From positions 1-7,587 of the forward strand of contig JAJZNM010000122.1 of NCBI GenBank assembly GCA_021852325.1: a stretch of 7,587 nucleotides of DNA, read 5' to 3'. The position numbers and the translations under genes are program-made. The notes under the pieces are model-generated. The model worked only from the letters and a program-made list of their open reading frames with translations. It searched no databases and was not told the origin of the DNA. Shown here in pieces: positions 1 to 6,450 of the stretch. Every line of letters begins with the position of its first letter. Position 1 is the stretch's first letter. The DNA is from Pseudomonadota bacterium (lineage in GTDB: Bacteria > Pseudomonadota > Gammaproteobacteria > JAKAQQ01).

Positions 1-2
1 GC

Positions 3-95
3 CAGGTCTACTACCTGACAATGGCGTTCCCGCTGGTCCGTGTGCCCGGGGTACCGGCCGATGAGTTCATTGTGGGTGACATCGTGCATTTTTAG
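3..95 (+). CDS. C-terminal end of an unrecognised upstream protein (partial)
   Basis: The frame that enters from the left edge stays open for 30 codons and stops at TAG 93-95. The encoded tail begins QVYYLTMAFPLV and ends EFIVGDIVHF, with mixed hydrophobic and acidic residues and no long membrane segment or repeat. Codon third positions are mostly G or C, as in the neighbouring genes, which supports real coding, but 30 residues are too few to name a family. It is on the same strand as ppsA, about 100 nt upstream. It does not look like the end of MnmG, the usual neighbour of rsmG. It could be a chance open frame, since a stretch this short is not statistically compelling. Confidence 0.45.
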   Translation, partial: QVYYLTMAFPLVRVPGVPADEFIVGDIVHF

Positions 96-112
96 GGGAC
101 CGTGGAAGGGAC

Positions 113-118
113 TATAAT
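113..118 (+). promoter_or_regulatory. Candidate -10 box of a ppsA promoter
   Basis: A perfect TATAAT lies in the spacer between the upstream stop codon (95) and ppsA (197), in otherwise GC-rich DNA. The -35 side is poor: only T-rich hexamers around 89-96 fall at 16-18 bp spacing, each matching at most three consensus bases. If used, transcription would start near 125 and leave a leader of about 70 nt. I see no clear Cra/FruR-type operator, the known regulator of ppsA in E. coli. An activator-dependent promoter would fit a strong -10 with a weak -35, but that is inference. Confidence 0.45.
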
Positions 119-196
119 TCGCGTATTGGCGGCCCCTTCGATCCACCGGGAGCGTGTCGGGACGCAGCGGCTGGGAAGGTTGGCAGCGGAGGGGTC

Positions 197-2620
197 ATGG
201 GCACGAACTATATCCGCTTCTTCAGCGAAATCCGGATGGCTGATCTCCCGGCTGTGGGCGGCAAGAACGCTTCACTCGGCGAGATGGTCCAGACTCTGGC
301 GCCCGCGGGGGTCCGGATTCCGAATGGTTTTGCGATCACGGCTTCTGCCTATCGGCACGTCCTGGACGAGGCAAAGGCCTGGAATGCGCTCCGGAGGGTG
401 TTTTTCGGACTGCGTCCGGATGAGGCCACGAGCCTTGCGGAAGGTGCCCGCCGGGCCCGGCAGATCGTCTACGAGGCGGGGATCCCCGAAGATCTTCGGA
501 GCGAGATCCTCGCGGCGTACGCCAAGCTCCGCGCGGAATACGGCCCGTCCCTGACGCTTGCGGTGCGATCCTCGGCCACGGCCGAGGATTTGCCGGAAGC
601 CAGTTTTGCCGGCCAACAGGACAGCTACCTCAATGTGCGAGGCGAGGAGGCCCTCATCGACTCCTGTCGGCGCTGCTTTGCCAGCCTCTTTACGGACCGC
701 GCCATCCATTATCGCGCCGAACACGGGTTCGACCACCTCAAAACCGGCTTGTCGATCGGCGTCATGAAAATGGTCCGCTCAGATCTTGCATCGAGTGGGG
801 TCATGTTTTCACTGGATACCGAATCCGGATTCCGTGACGTGGTGTTCATCACAGGGACTTGGGGGTTGGGCGAGCCTCTCGTCCAGGGCCTCGTGGATCC
901 CGACGAGTTCTACGTGTTCAAGCCGGCTTTTCAGGCCGGGCACCGTACGGTTTTGAGCCGGCGCCTCGGCGGCAAGGCGCAGAAGATGGTCTATGCCGAA
1001 GCCGATGCGGCAGCCGGTGGCACCGCAACGGTCGCCACGACGGCCCGTGAACAGGCGCGATTCTGTCTCACCGACGAGGATGTGCTCACGCTTGCGGACT
1101 ATGCACTCGCCATCGAGGCGCACTACAGCCAGGAGGCGGGGCAGGACCGTCCCATGGACATGGAATGGGCGAAAGATGGCATCGACGGGAAGCTCTACAT
1201 GGTTCAGGCCCGTCCGGAAACGGTGGTTTCCCGGAAAACAGGACAGGTGATCGAGCAATACCATCTTGAACACCCGGGCACACCGCTCGTGACGGGTCGT
1301 GCGGTGGGCTCGAAGGTCGCGAGCGGGAAGGCCCGGGTGATCGAGGAGGCTTCCCAACTGGGGCGCTTTGTTCCCGGAGAGGTGCTTGTGGCGGAGACAA
1401 CCAGCCCGGACTGGGAACCGATCATGAAGCAGGCCGCGGCGATCGTGACCGACCGCGGAGGGCGTACCTGCCATGCCGCGATCATTGCCCGCGAACTCGG
1501 CATTCCGGCGGTCGTGGGGACCGGACAGGCGACCGGGATCCTCAAAGCGGGCCAGACGGTTACGGTGTCCTGCGCCGAGGGAGACACCGGCAAGGTCTAT
1601 GGAGGTGCGCTGCCGTTCACGCTCGAGCGTACGGACTTGAGGACCCTGCCGCGACCGGCCACGCAGATCCTGCTCAACCTCGGCAATCCCGCGCTGGCCT
1701 TCCAGTTCAGCCAGCTGCCGAATGATGGGGTGGGACTCGCGCGCATGGAGTTCATCATCTCGAGCGCCATCAAGATCCACCCCATGGCGCTCCTCCATCC
1801 CGAAAGGATCGCGGACGAGCGCGAACGGCAGGCGATTGCTGAGCTGGTCCAGGGCTACGGGAAACCAGCCGATTTTTTCATCGAGCGGCTGTCTGAAGGC
1901 ATTGGAACCATCGCCGCGGCATTCCATCCGAAGCCCGTCGTGGTCCGCATGTCGGATTTCAAGTCGAACGAGTACGCCTCGCTACTGGGTGGCCGCGCGT
2001 TCGAGCCTGAGGAAGCGAATCCCATGCTCGGCTTTCGCGGAGCCTCGCGCTATGACCACCCGGCATACCGGGAAGGATTCGCCCTTGAGTGCGCGGCGAT
2101 CCGGCGGGTCAGGGAAGAGATGGGACTCGGGAACGTAATCCCCATGATCCCATTTGTGCGCCGGGTTGTGGAGGCGGACCAGGTGCTCAGGCGCATGGCG
2201 GAACTCGGACTCGAACGCGGGAAGGCAGGGCTGGCGATCTTTGCCATGTGCGAGATCCCGAACAACGTGATCCTGATCGATCAGTTTGCCCAGCGTTTTG
2301 ACGGGTTTTCAATCGGAGGCAACGATCTCACCCAACTCACCCTCGGTGTCGACCGGGATTCGGAAACGGTGGCGTTTGATTTCGACGAACGGGATCCCGG
2401 GGTAAAAGAAATGATCCGGCAGGCCGTCGCAGGTTGCCGCCGTCACGGGATCCACTCCGGCTTTTGTGGACAGGCACCCTCGGACTTCCCGGAAATGGCT
2501 GAGTTTCTGGTCGAACTCGGGATCCACTCGATGAGTCTCAACCCCGATACGATCCTCGCCACCACGATCCAGGTCCTCAAGGTGGAAGAGCGTCTCGGCC
2601 GCAAGCCCGCGCCAGCCTGA
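197..2620 (+). CDS. ppsA: Phosphoenolpyruvate synthase (pyruvate, water dikinase)
   Basis: This cytoplasmic enzyme converts pyruvate, ATP and water to phosphoenolpyruvate, AMP and phosphate, the entry step of gluconeogenesis from C3 compounds. At 807 residues it is close to E. coli PpsA (792). The N-terminal nucleotide-binding domain opens with VGGKNASLGEM (20-30) and carries VRSSATAEDLPEASFAGQQ at 123-141. The swivelling phosphohistidine domain has GGRTCHAAI (421-429) with catalytic His426. Thr424 two residues before it matches the threonine phosphorylated by the PSRP regulator in E. coli. The C-terminal pyruvate/PEP barrel has RMSDFKSNEY (584-593), NPMLGFRG (608-615), CEIPNN (685-690), GGNDLTQLTLG (707-717) and SGFCGQAPSD with catalytic Cys757. 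No key residue is missing. The ATG at 197 follows GGAGG (188-192) by 4 nt, and the family signature starts soon after. No regulator gene is adjacent. rsmG follows after 40 nt. Confidence 0.97.
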   Translation: MGTNYIRFFSEIRMADLPAVGGKNASLGEMVQTLAPAGVRIPNGFAITASAYRHVLDEAKAWNALRRVFFGLRPDEATSLAEGARRARQIVYEAGIPEDLRSEILAAYAKLRAEYGPSLTLAVRSSATAEDLPEASFAGQQDSYLNVRGEEALIDSCRRCFASLFTDRAIHYRAEHGFDHLKTGLSIGVMKMVRSDLASSGVMFSLDTESGFRDVVFITGTWGLGEPLVQGLVDPDEFYVFKPAFQAGHRTVLSRRLGGKAQKMVYAEADAAAGGTATVATTAREQARFCLTDEDVLTLADYALAIEAHYSQEAGQDRPMDMEWAKDGIDGKLYMVQARPETVVSRKTGQVIEQYHLEHPGTPLVTGRAVGSKVASGKARVIEEASQLGRFVPGEVLVAETTSPDWEPIMKQAAAIVTDRGGRTCHAAIIARELGIPAVVGTGQATGILKAGQTVTVSCAEGDTGKVYGGALPFTLERTDLRTLPRPATQILLNLGNPALAFQFSQLPNDGVGLARMEFIISSAIKIHPMALLHPERIADERERQAIAELVQGYGKPADFFIERLSEGIGTIAAAFHPKPVVVRMSDFKSNEYASLLGGRAFEPEEANPMLGFRGASRYDHPAYREGFALECAAIRRVREEMGLGNVIPMIPFVRRVVEADQVLRRMAELGLERGKAGLAIFAMCEIPNNVILIDQFAQRFDGFSIGGNDLTQLTLGVDRDSETVAFDFDERDPGVKEMIRQAVAGCRRHGIHSGFCGQAPSDFPEMAEFLVELGIHSMSLNPDTILATTIQVLKVEERLGRKPAPA

Positions 2621-2660
2621 GCCGAGTTCCGGAGACGGTGGCGCAGGAACCACATCGGCC

Positions 2661-3308
2661 ATGAATCCGGCAGAGGTCCCGTCGGTCATCGAGTTTTCGG
2701 ACCGCGCGGTTCCACCGGGTATCCGGCCCGCGCTCGAGGCCTACGCAGCACTCCTCCTGGAATGGAACCGCGCCTATAACCTGATCGGTCCCGGTGCCGC
2801 GCGGACGATCTGGACACATCACATCCTGGACAGCCTTGCGATCGCAGGGCTCCTCGAAGGGTCCCCGGTGGCGGATATCGGCTCCGGTGCCGGTTTCCCA
2901 GGGATCGTCCTGGCCATTGCCTGCCCGGATCGGCGTTTCGTGCTCATCGATGCGAACGGGAAGAAAACACGGTTCCTCGAGCGGGTGAAACGCGCGCTCG
3001 GACTCACGCATCTTGACATCGTGCAGGCACGCGCCGGGGAAGATTTGTCGATCTCGCTTGGGTCACAGATGACCCTGGTTTCCCGTGCACTCGGATCGAT
3101 CGCGTATTTCCTGGAGGTGTCGGCACCCCTGGCCACCCCTGGGGCACAGTGGCTCGCGATGAAAGGGCGGATCCCTCACGAGGAACTGGAATCCCTCCCG
3201 GAGGGCTATCGTGTGGAGCGACTCTGGCAGGTCCGGATCGAGGGCATCCACGCCGAGCGCCATGTGATCGACCTGCGCCAGACGGATCCTGCAAAGCCGG
3301 CCCCTTGA
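2661..3308 (+). CDS. rsmG: 16S rRNA (guanine527-N7)-methyltransferase RsmG (GidB)
   Basis: RsmG uses S-adenosylmethionine to make m7G527 in the 530 loop of 16S rRNA; loss of it is known to give low-level streptomycin resistance. The protein has 215 residues (E. coli 207). An N-terminal helical part contains LLEWNRAYNLIG (32-43) and HHILDSL (53-59), both family hallmarks. A Rossmann-type SAM-binding motif, VADIGSGAGFPGI (70-82), comes next, then VLIDANGKKTRFLERV (94-109), the SRA segment (141-143) and AMKGR (166-170). It ends with the ERHVIDL-type strand (199-205). The start has only a weak Shine-Dalgarno (AGGA 2645-2648, 12 nt away), but length and alignment fit. It lies between ppsA (40 nt upstream) and parA (130 nt downstream). 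Usually mnmG precedes it. No promoter is evident just before it, so transcription from the ppsA side is likely. Confidence 0.95.
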   Translation: MNPAEVPSVIEFSDRAVPPGIRPALEAYAALLLEWNRAYNLIGPGAARTIWTHHILDSLAIAGLLEGSPVADIGSGAGFPGIVLAIACPDRRFVLIDANGKKTRFLERVKRALGLTHLDIVQARAGEDLSISLGSQMTLVSRALGSIAYFLEVSAPLATPGAQWLAMKGRIPHEELESLPEGYRVERLWQVRIEGIHAERHVIDLRQTDPAKPAP

Positions 3309-3320
3309 GCGGTTTCCGCC

Positions 3321-3335
3321 CCGGACATCATCCGG
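3321..3335. repeat. Short perfect inverted repeat downstream of rsmG
   Basis: CCGGA (3321-3325) and TCCGG (3331-3335) can pair around a 5-nt loop, 12 nt after the rsmG stop. No T-run follows, so it is not a convincing intrinsic terminator. A 5-bp palindrome in GC-rich DNA can arise by chance. It could be a weak RNA hairpin or an operator half-site pair for the parA region. Confidence 0.25.
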
Positions 3336-3365
3336 CACGGGACGATCGGCCGTCTGGCAGTCGGC

Positions 3366-3395
3366 TTCGCATCGGGGCCGGTTCTGCGTTAGAGT
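3366..3395 (+). promoter_or_regulatory. Weak candidate promoter for parAB
   Basis: TTCGCA (3366-3371) and TAGAGT (3390-3395) are separated by 18 bp, and each matches the sigma70 consensus at four of six positions. The predicted start near 3402 lies downstream of the in-frame GTG at 3394, which favours the ATG at 3439 for ParA. The 130-nt spacer before parA is the longest in the window, so a promoter here is reasonable, but the boxes are weak and may be chance matches. Confidence 0.25.
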
Positions 3396-3438
3396 GAGCC
3401 CTGTCCGATCACCCCTTAGGGCTTCTGGAATCCGTGCC

Positions 3439-4272
3439 ATGACGCAGGTGCTAGCCATCGCCAATCAGAAGGGAGGTGTTGGGAAGACCACAACCGCCAT
3501 CAATCTCACGGCTGCGCTCGCTTCGAATGGCCGACGTGTGCTTTTGATCGACCTCGACCCGCAAGGCAATGCCACGACCGGGGTCGGCCTCGACAAGCGG
3601 CGTCTCCAGAAAAGCATCTATGACGTCCTGTCGGGACGGATGCCGGTCATCGAGGCGGTGGTTCCCATTGCCGCCCCGTCGGCCGCGTTCCAGATCCTCC
3701 CGGCCACCCGTGACCTGACCGCAGCCGAAGTTGCGCTCACCCGGAGCGGGCGCGCCGAAAACCGCCTCAGGGAACTGCTCGTCCCGGTGCGGGCGAGTTT
3801 CGACGACATCCTGATCGACTGTCCCCCCTCCCTCAACGTGCTCACCGTGAACGCGCTCGTCGCCGCCGACGCGGTCATGATTCCGGTCCAGTGCGAATAC
3901 TATGCGCTGGAAGGCCTCTCCTCGCTGCTCGGAACGATCCAGGAAATCCAGCGCGCCCTCAATCCCGCCCTCCGGATCGATGGCCTGCTCCGGACCATGT
4001 TCGATGCCCGGAGCAGTCTCAACAATGAGGTTTCCTCGGAGCTCATCATGCATTTCGGAGAACAGGTCTACCGAACCGTCATCCCGAGGAATGTCCGGCT
4101 TGCAGAGGCGCCGAGTCACGGAGTGCCCGTGTTGGGTTACGACGTCCAGTCCCGGGGGGCGCTCGCCTACCTGGCGCTCGCCGACGAACGGCTCGAGCGC
4201 CTCGCGGGTCCCGTAGCGGCCCAAGCGCCCCAGACGGCTGATAGAATGGCTTCCCCGGAGCGATCAGGATAG
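3439..4272 (+). CDS. parA: Chromosome-partitioning ATPase ParA (Soj)
   Basis: ParA is a deviant-Walker ATPase that binds DNA nonspecifically in its ATP-bound dimeric state and moves ParB-parS complexes, driving origin segregation on the nucleoid. From ATG 3439 it has 277 residues, within the usual range for chromosomal ParA. The deviant Walker A, KGGVGKTTT (11-19), carries signature Lys11 and Lys16. Next come LLIDLDPQGNAT (35-46), the Walker B-like ILIDCPPS (124-131) and VIPRNVRLAEAPSHG (214-228), typical of Soj-type proteins. There is no N-terminal helix-turn-helix as in plasmid type Ia ParA. An in-frame GTG at 3394 would add 15 residues (start MSPVRSPLRA), but the family normally begins a few residues before the P-loop, so ATG 3439 is preferred. 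The Shine-Dalgarno is weak (GGAA 3427-3430). parB follows after 5 nt, so the two are probably co-transcribed. Confidence 0.96.
   Translation: MTQVLAIANQKGGVGKTTTAINLTAALASNGRRVLLIDLDPQGNATTGVGLDKRRLQKSIYDVLSGRMPVIEAVVPIAAPSAAFQILPATRDLTAAEVALTRSGRAENRLRELLVPVRASFDDILIDCPPSLNVLTVNALVAADAVMIPVQCEYYALEGLSSLLGTIQEIQRALNPALRIDGLLRTMFDARSSLNNEVSSELIMHFGEQVYRTVIPRNVRLAEAPSHGVPVLGYDVQSRGALAYLALADERLERLAGPVAAQAPQTADRMASPERSG
4239..4247 (+). promoter_or_regulatory. Candidate extended -10 promoter for parB inside the end of parA
   Basis: TG-A-TAGAAT (4239-4247) is a complete extended -10 element, with five of six matches in the hexamer plus the TG dinucleotide at the right distance. No good -35 box lies 16-18 bp upstream, which extended -10 promoters can tolerate. 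The start would fall near 4254, giving a leader of about 24 nt before the parB ATG at 4278 with its AGGA intact. It sits in the coding sequence of the variable ParA tail, so it could be accidental. If real, it would let ParB be made in excess of ParA. Confidence 0.35.
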
Positions 4273-4277
4273 CGTCC

Positions 4278-5162
4278 ATGCCTCCCAAACGCCGCGCCCT
4301 CAACCGCCCGCTGTCGGCGATCCTTGGACACGATGACGGGGAGCGCGAGCAGGTGGATGAGACCCTGGCCCACCTCCCGATCGAGCAACTCACGCCCGGG
4401 CGCTACCAGCCGCGCCGGGAGATGGGCCAGGAGGCTTTGGAGGAGCTCGCCCAGTCGATCCGGAGCCAGGGGGTCTTGCAGCCTGTGATCGTGAGAAGGC
4501 TTGGGGATTCCCAGCGCTTCGAGATCGTGGCGGGTGAGCGCCGGTGGCGTGCGGCCCAAAAAGCTGGACTCCTCGAAATCCCTGCCGTGATCCGGGTTCT
4601 CGATGATGCAACCGCGCTCAAGGTGGCGCTCATCGAAAATCTGCAACGCGCCGACCTCGGTCCGCTGGAAGAGGCCCACGCACTGAGACAGCTCATCGAC
4701 GAGTTCCAGATGACCCACGAGGCGGTGGCGGATCAGGTGGGGCGATCACGGGCAATGGTTTCCAATCTCCTGCGCTTGCTGGACCTCGGGCCCGAGGCAC
4801 GGGAGCTTCTGCGCCAGGGGAAGCTCGAAATGGGACACGCCCGAGCCCTCCTTGCGGTTTCCGGGGCGCTCCAGGCCCAGGCGGCGCGTGTGATCTGCGA
4901 GCGCGGCCTCTCGGTCCGGGAAGCGGAACGCTACCTCAGTGGCCTCAAGGGCAGGGGATCTCCGCGCCGGGAGCAGCCCGCCCGGGGGCGTCACCCAGAC
5001 CAGGCCCGCCTGGAACGAGAACTCGGCGAGATTTTGGGCCATGCCGTGGAGATCATCCCTCCGCGCCGTGGCCAGGCGCGCGGGCGGCTCGTCATCCATT
5101 ATGCCGACCTCGACGACTTCGAAGCCCTGCTCGCGAGGCTGGGATATCGGGACCGGGCTTGA
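4278..5162 (+). CDS. parB: Chromosome-partitioning protein ParB (Spo0J)
   Basis: ParB is a CTP-dependent DNA clamp that loads at parS, spreads along the origin region and is positioned by ParA. At 294 residues it has the usual length. The N-terminal CTP-binding domain shows QPRREM (44-49), then AGERRWRAA (85-93) and IENLQRADLGPLEEA (119-133), the three conserved boxes. A central helix-turn-helix region follows (about 144-166, MTHEAVADQVGRSRAMVSNL), then GHARALL (186-192). A charged linker, rich in Arg, Pro and Gly (225-243), leads to the C-terminal dimerisation part (about 244-291). The start at 4278 follows AGGA (4266-4269) by 8 nt and lies 5 nt after the parA stop. The 3' end overlaps the putative -35 box of the atp promoter. 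No parS-like palindrome was found by eye nearby. Confidence 0.96.
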   Translation: MPPKRRALNRPLSAILGHDDGEREQVDETLAHLPIEQLTPGRYQPRREMGQEALEELAQSIRSQGVLQPVIVRRLGDSQRFEIVAGERRWRAAQKAGLLEIPAVIRVLDDATALKVALIENLQRADLGPLEEAHALRQLIDEFQMTHEAVADQVGRSRAMVSNLLRLLDLGPEARELLRQGKLEMGHARALLAVSGALQAQAARVICERGLSVREAERYLSGLKGRGSPRREQPARGRHPDQARLERELGEILGHAVEIIPPRRGQARGRLVIHYADLDDFEALLARLGYRDRA

Positions 5163-5188
5163 ACCGATAGCACCCGAACCCTTACAAT
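5159..5188 (+). promoter_or_regulatory. Candidate sigma70 promoter of the atp operon
   Basis: TTGAAC (5159-5164, four of six matches to TTGACA) and TACAAT (5183-5188, five of six to TATAAT) are separated by 18 bp. The -35 box overlaps the parB stop codon (TGA 5160-5162). Transcription would begin near 5195 and give a leader of about 60 nt before atpI. This is the best-formed promoter in the window and sits where the ATP synthase operon should have its own start. The pairing and spacing are seen directly; function is inferred. Confidence 0.5.
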
Positions 5189-5190
5189 AC

Positions 5191-5211
5191 ACGGGCTGAA
5201 ACGAGGCCCGT
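5191..5211 (+). other. Inverted repeat (hairpin) just after the atp -10 box
   Basis: ACGGGC (5191-5196) pairs perfectly with GCCCGT (5206-5211) around a 9-nt loop. No T-run follows, so it is not a classical intrinsic terminator. Because the predicted atp start is near 5195, a full hairpin would form only in transcripts reading through from parAB. It may mark the 3' end of the parAB message or serve as a DNA operator. A 6-bp stem can be accidental at this GC content. Confidence 0.3.
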
Positions 5212-5257
5212 CCGGGACCCTGAATGGCCCGGCAAGGTGGCGCAGAGCGGGGGGAGC

Positions 5258-5659
5258 ATGCAGTCCTGGCAGGCCGGTCGAAGACGGTTCGCCGAGCTTC
5301 TCATCGCCGAGCTGGCGCTTCTCCTCGTGACGGGTCTTGGCGTTTTGGCCGGATGGGGGATCCGGGATGCCCTGTCATTTACGGCAGGGGGCTGGATTCA
5401 GGTGTTGGGTAATGTCTTGCTCGGGGGGGTATTCCTCAGGGGTTTGCCGGGTCCGGCCCATATCGGGCGCTGGATGTTCGGGGAAGCTGTGAAGTGGGTG
5501 GCAATGGTGGTAATGGCATGGGGTGCGCTCAGGATCGGACAGGCCAGTGCGGTGGCGCTGGCTGCCGGATTTTTCGTGGCCACGGTACTCCACGGTGTGG
5601 GACTCGCCTGGATGGCCCGCGCGATCGGATGGGCGTCACGCGGGAGTGAGCGCACATGA
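5258..5659 (+). CDS. atpI: F-type ATP synthase assembly protein I (AtpI)
   Basis: AtpI is a small inner-membrane protein at the head of atp operons that assists c-ring assembly and stability but is not part of the finished enzyme. From ATG 5258 it has 133 residues (E. coli 126), with four hydrophobic segments at about 11-33, 43-61, 73-92 and 96-121. GEAVKW (75-80) matches the conserved GE..K motif at the start of the third helix. Sequence is otherwise weakly conserved, as usual for the family. The start is uncertain. ATG 5258 sits only 1 nt after GGAG (5253-5256), too close for a standard ribosome site, while GTG 5237 would add seven residues with no better site. The stop overlaps the atpB start (ATGA 5656-5659), so the two are translationally coupled. 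Identity rests on helix pattern, motif and position. Confidence 0.88.
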   Translation: MQSWQAGRRRFAELLIAELALLLVTGLGVLAGWGIRDALSFTAGGWIQVLGNVLLGGVFLRGLPGPAHIGRWMFGEAVKWVAMVVMAWGALRIGQASAVALAAGFFVATVLHGVGLAWMARAIGWASRGSERT

Positions 5660-6411
5660 CCCCGATGCAATACATCCAGGAGCATATGCAATATTGGCAG
5701 GTCGGGAAAGGGCTCCTCTCGATCCATCTTGATACAGTTATTGTCTCGGTCGTACTGGGTTCCCTGTTTTGCGGCATGGGCATCTGGGCCGCACGGCGTG
5801 CGACGAGCGGAGTCCCGGGGCGCTTGCAGAACTTCTTCGAGATCCTGGTGGCTTTTGTCGACCAGCAGGTTCGCGAGAGTTCCCATGGCCGCAACCGCCT
5901 GATTGCGCCGCTTGCGCTGACGCTCTTTGCCTGGATCTGGCTCATGAATTTCATGGACATGCTGCCCGTCGATCTCCTGCCCCGGCTGGCCCACCTGTTT
6001 GGAGCACCTCATTTCAAAGCGGTGCCGACCAACGACCTCAACCTCACCTTTGCGCTTTCGGTCAGTGTCTTTCTGCTCATGATGTTCTACAACTTCCGGG
6101 TGAAGGGATTCAAAGGCTTCGGACGTGAAGTCCTGAGCCGCCCGTTCGGCTGGTATGCCGCGCCCATCAATCTCATGTTCCGCCTGATCGAGGATCTCGC
6201 CAAGCCGCTCTCCCTCTCCCTGCGACTGTTTGGCAACATGTTTGCGGGCGAGATGATCTTCGTGCTGATCGCGGCGCTTCTGCCCTGGTGGTTCGCCTGG
6301 ATCCCGGGGCTTGGCTGGACCCTCTTCCATCTGCTCATCATCACGCTCCAGGCATTCATCTTCATGATGCTCACCATCGTCTACCTCAGCATGGCCCATG
6401 AAACCCACTGA
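5656..6411 (+). CDS. atpB: ATP synthase F0 subunit a
   Basis: Subunit a forms the two proton half-channels beside the c-ring in the inner membrane. The 251-residue protein is about 20 residues shorter than E. coli AtpB (271), the difference lying near the N-terminus and before helix 3. It has hydrophobic helices at about 27-46, 80-104, 127-147 and two long ones within 187-247. The horizontal helix near the c-ring contains SLSLRLFGNMFAGE (186-199), with essential Arg190, Asn194 and Glu199. HLLIITLQAFIFM (225-237) supplies His225 and Gln232; these correspond to E. coli R210, N214, E219, H245 and Q252. All key channel residues are present. The start is supported by GGGAG (5642-5646), 9 nt upstream, and by the family-typical MTP..YI opening. 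It overlaps atpI by 4 nt, and atpE follows after 39 nt. Confidence 0.97.
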   Translation: MTPMQYIQEHMQYWQVGKGLLSIHLDTVIVSVVLGSLFCGMGIWAARRATSGVPGRLQNFFEILVAFVDQQVRESSHGRNRLIAPLALTLFAWIWLMNFMDMLPVDLLPRLAHLFGAPHFKAVPTNDLNLTFALSVSVFLLMMFYNFRVKGFKGFGREVLSRPFGWYAAPINLMFRLIEDLAKPLSLSLRLFGNMFAGEMIFVLIAALLPWWFAWIPGLGWTLFHLLIITLQAFIFMMLTIVYLSMAHETH

Positions 6412-6424
6412 GCGAGACATCCAT

Positions 6425-6441
6425 CTGTTTTTACTTGGAGG
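6425..6441 (+). promoter_or_regulatory. U-rich leader and strong Shine-Dalgarno of atpE, deciding a GTG start
   Basis: The 39-nt atpB-atpE gap contains a T-run (TGTTTTTACTT, 6425-6435 plus flank) directly before GGAGG (6437-6441). The GGAGG is 9 nt from GTG 6451 but 15 nt from ATG 6457, so GTG is the better start. In E. coli the atpE initiation region also has a U-rich enhancer before its Shine-Dalgarno that boosts synthesis of the many c subunits needed. The analogy is by position and composition only. Confidence 0.55.
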
Positions 6442-6450
6442 ATCCGTTAC

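Noticed and set aside
809..1927. Minus-strand open frame of 372 codons inside ppsA
   Set aside because: It lies wholly opposite conserved ppsA domains, its composition is that of a GC-rich shadow frame, and it shows no motif.
3321..3335. Intrinsic terminator after rsmG
   Set aside because: The 5-bp stem is short and no T-run follows; it is kept only as a low-confidence inverted repeat.
3451..4224. Minus-strand open frame of 257 codons opposite parA
   Set aside because: It is a shadow of the parA reading frame, with no recognisable domain or ribosome site.
3309..5257. parS site (TGTTTCACGTGAAACA-like) near parAB
   Set aside because: I looked on both strands by eye in the spacers and coding regions and found no convincing match. 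Sites are probably outside the window; a pattern search allowing two mismatches would settle it.
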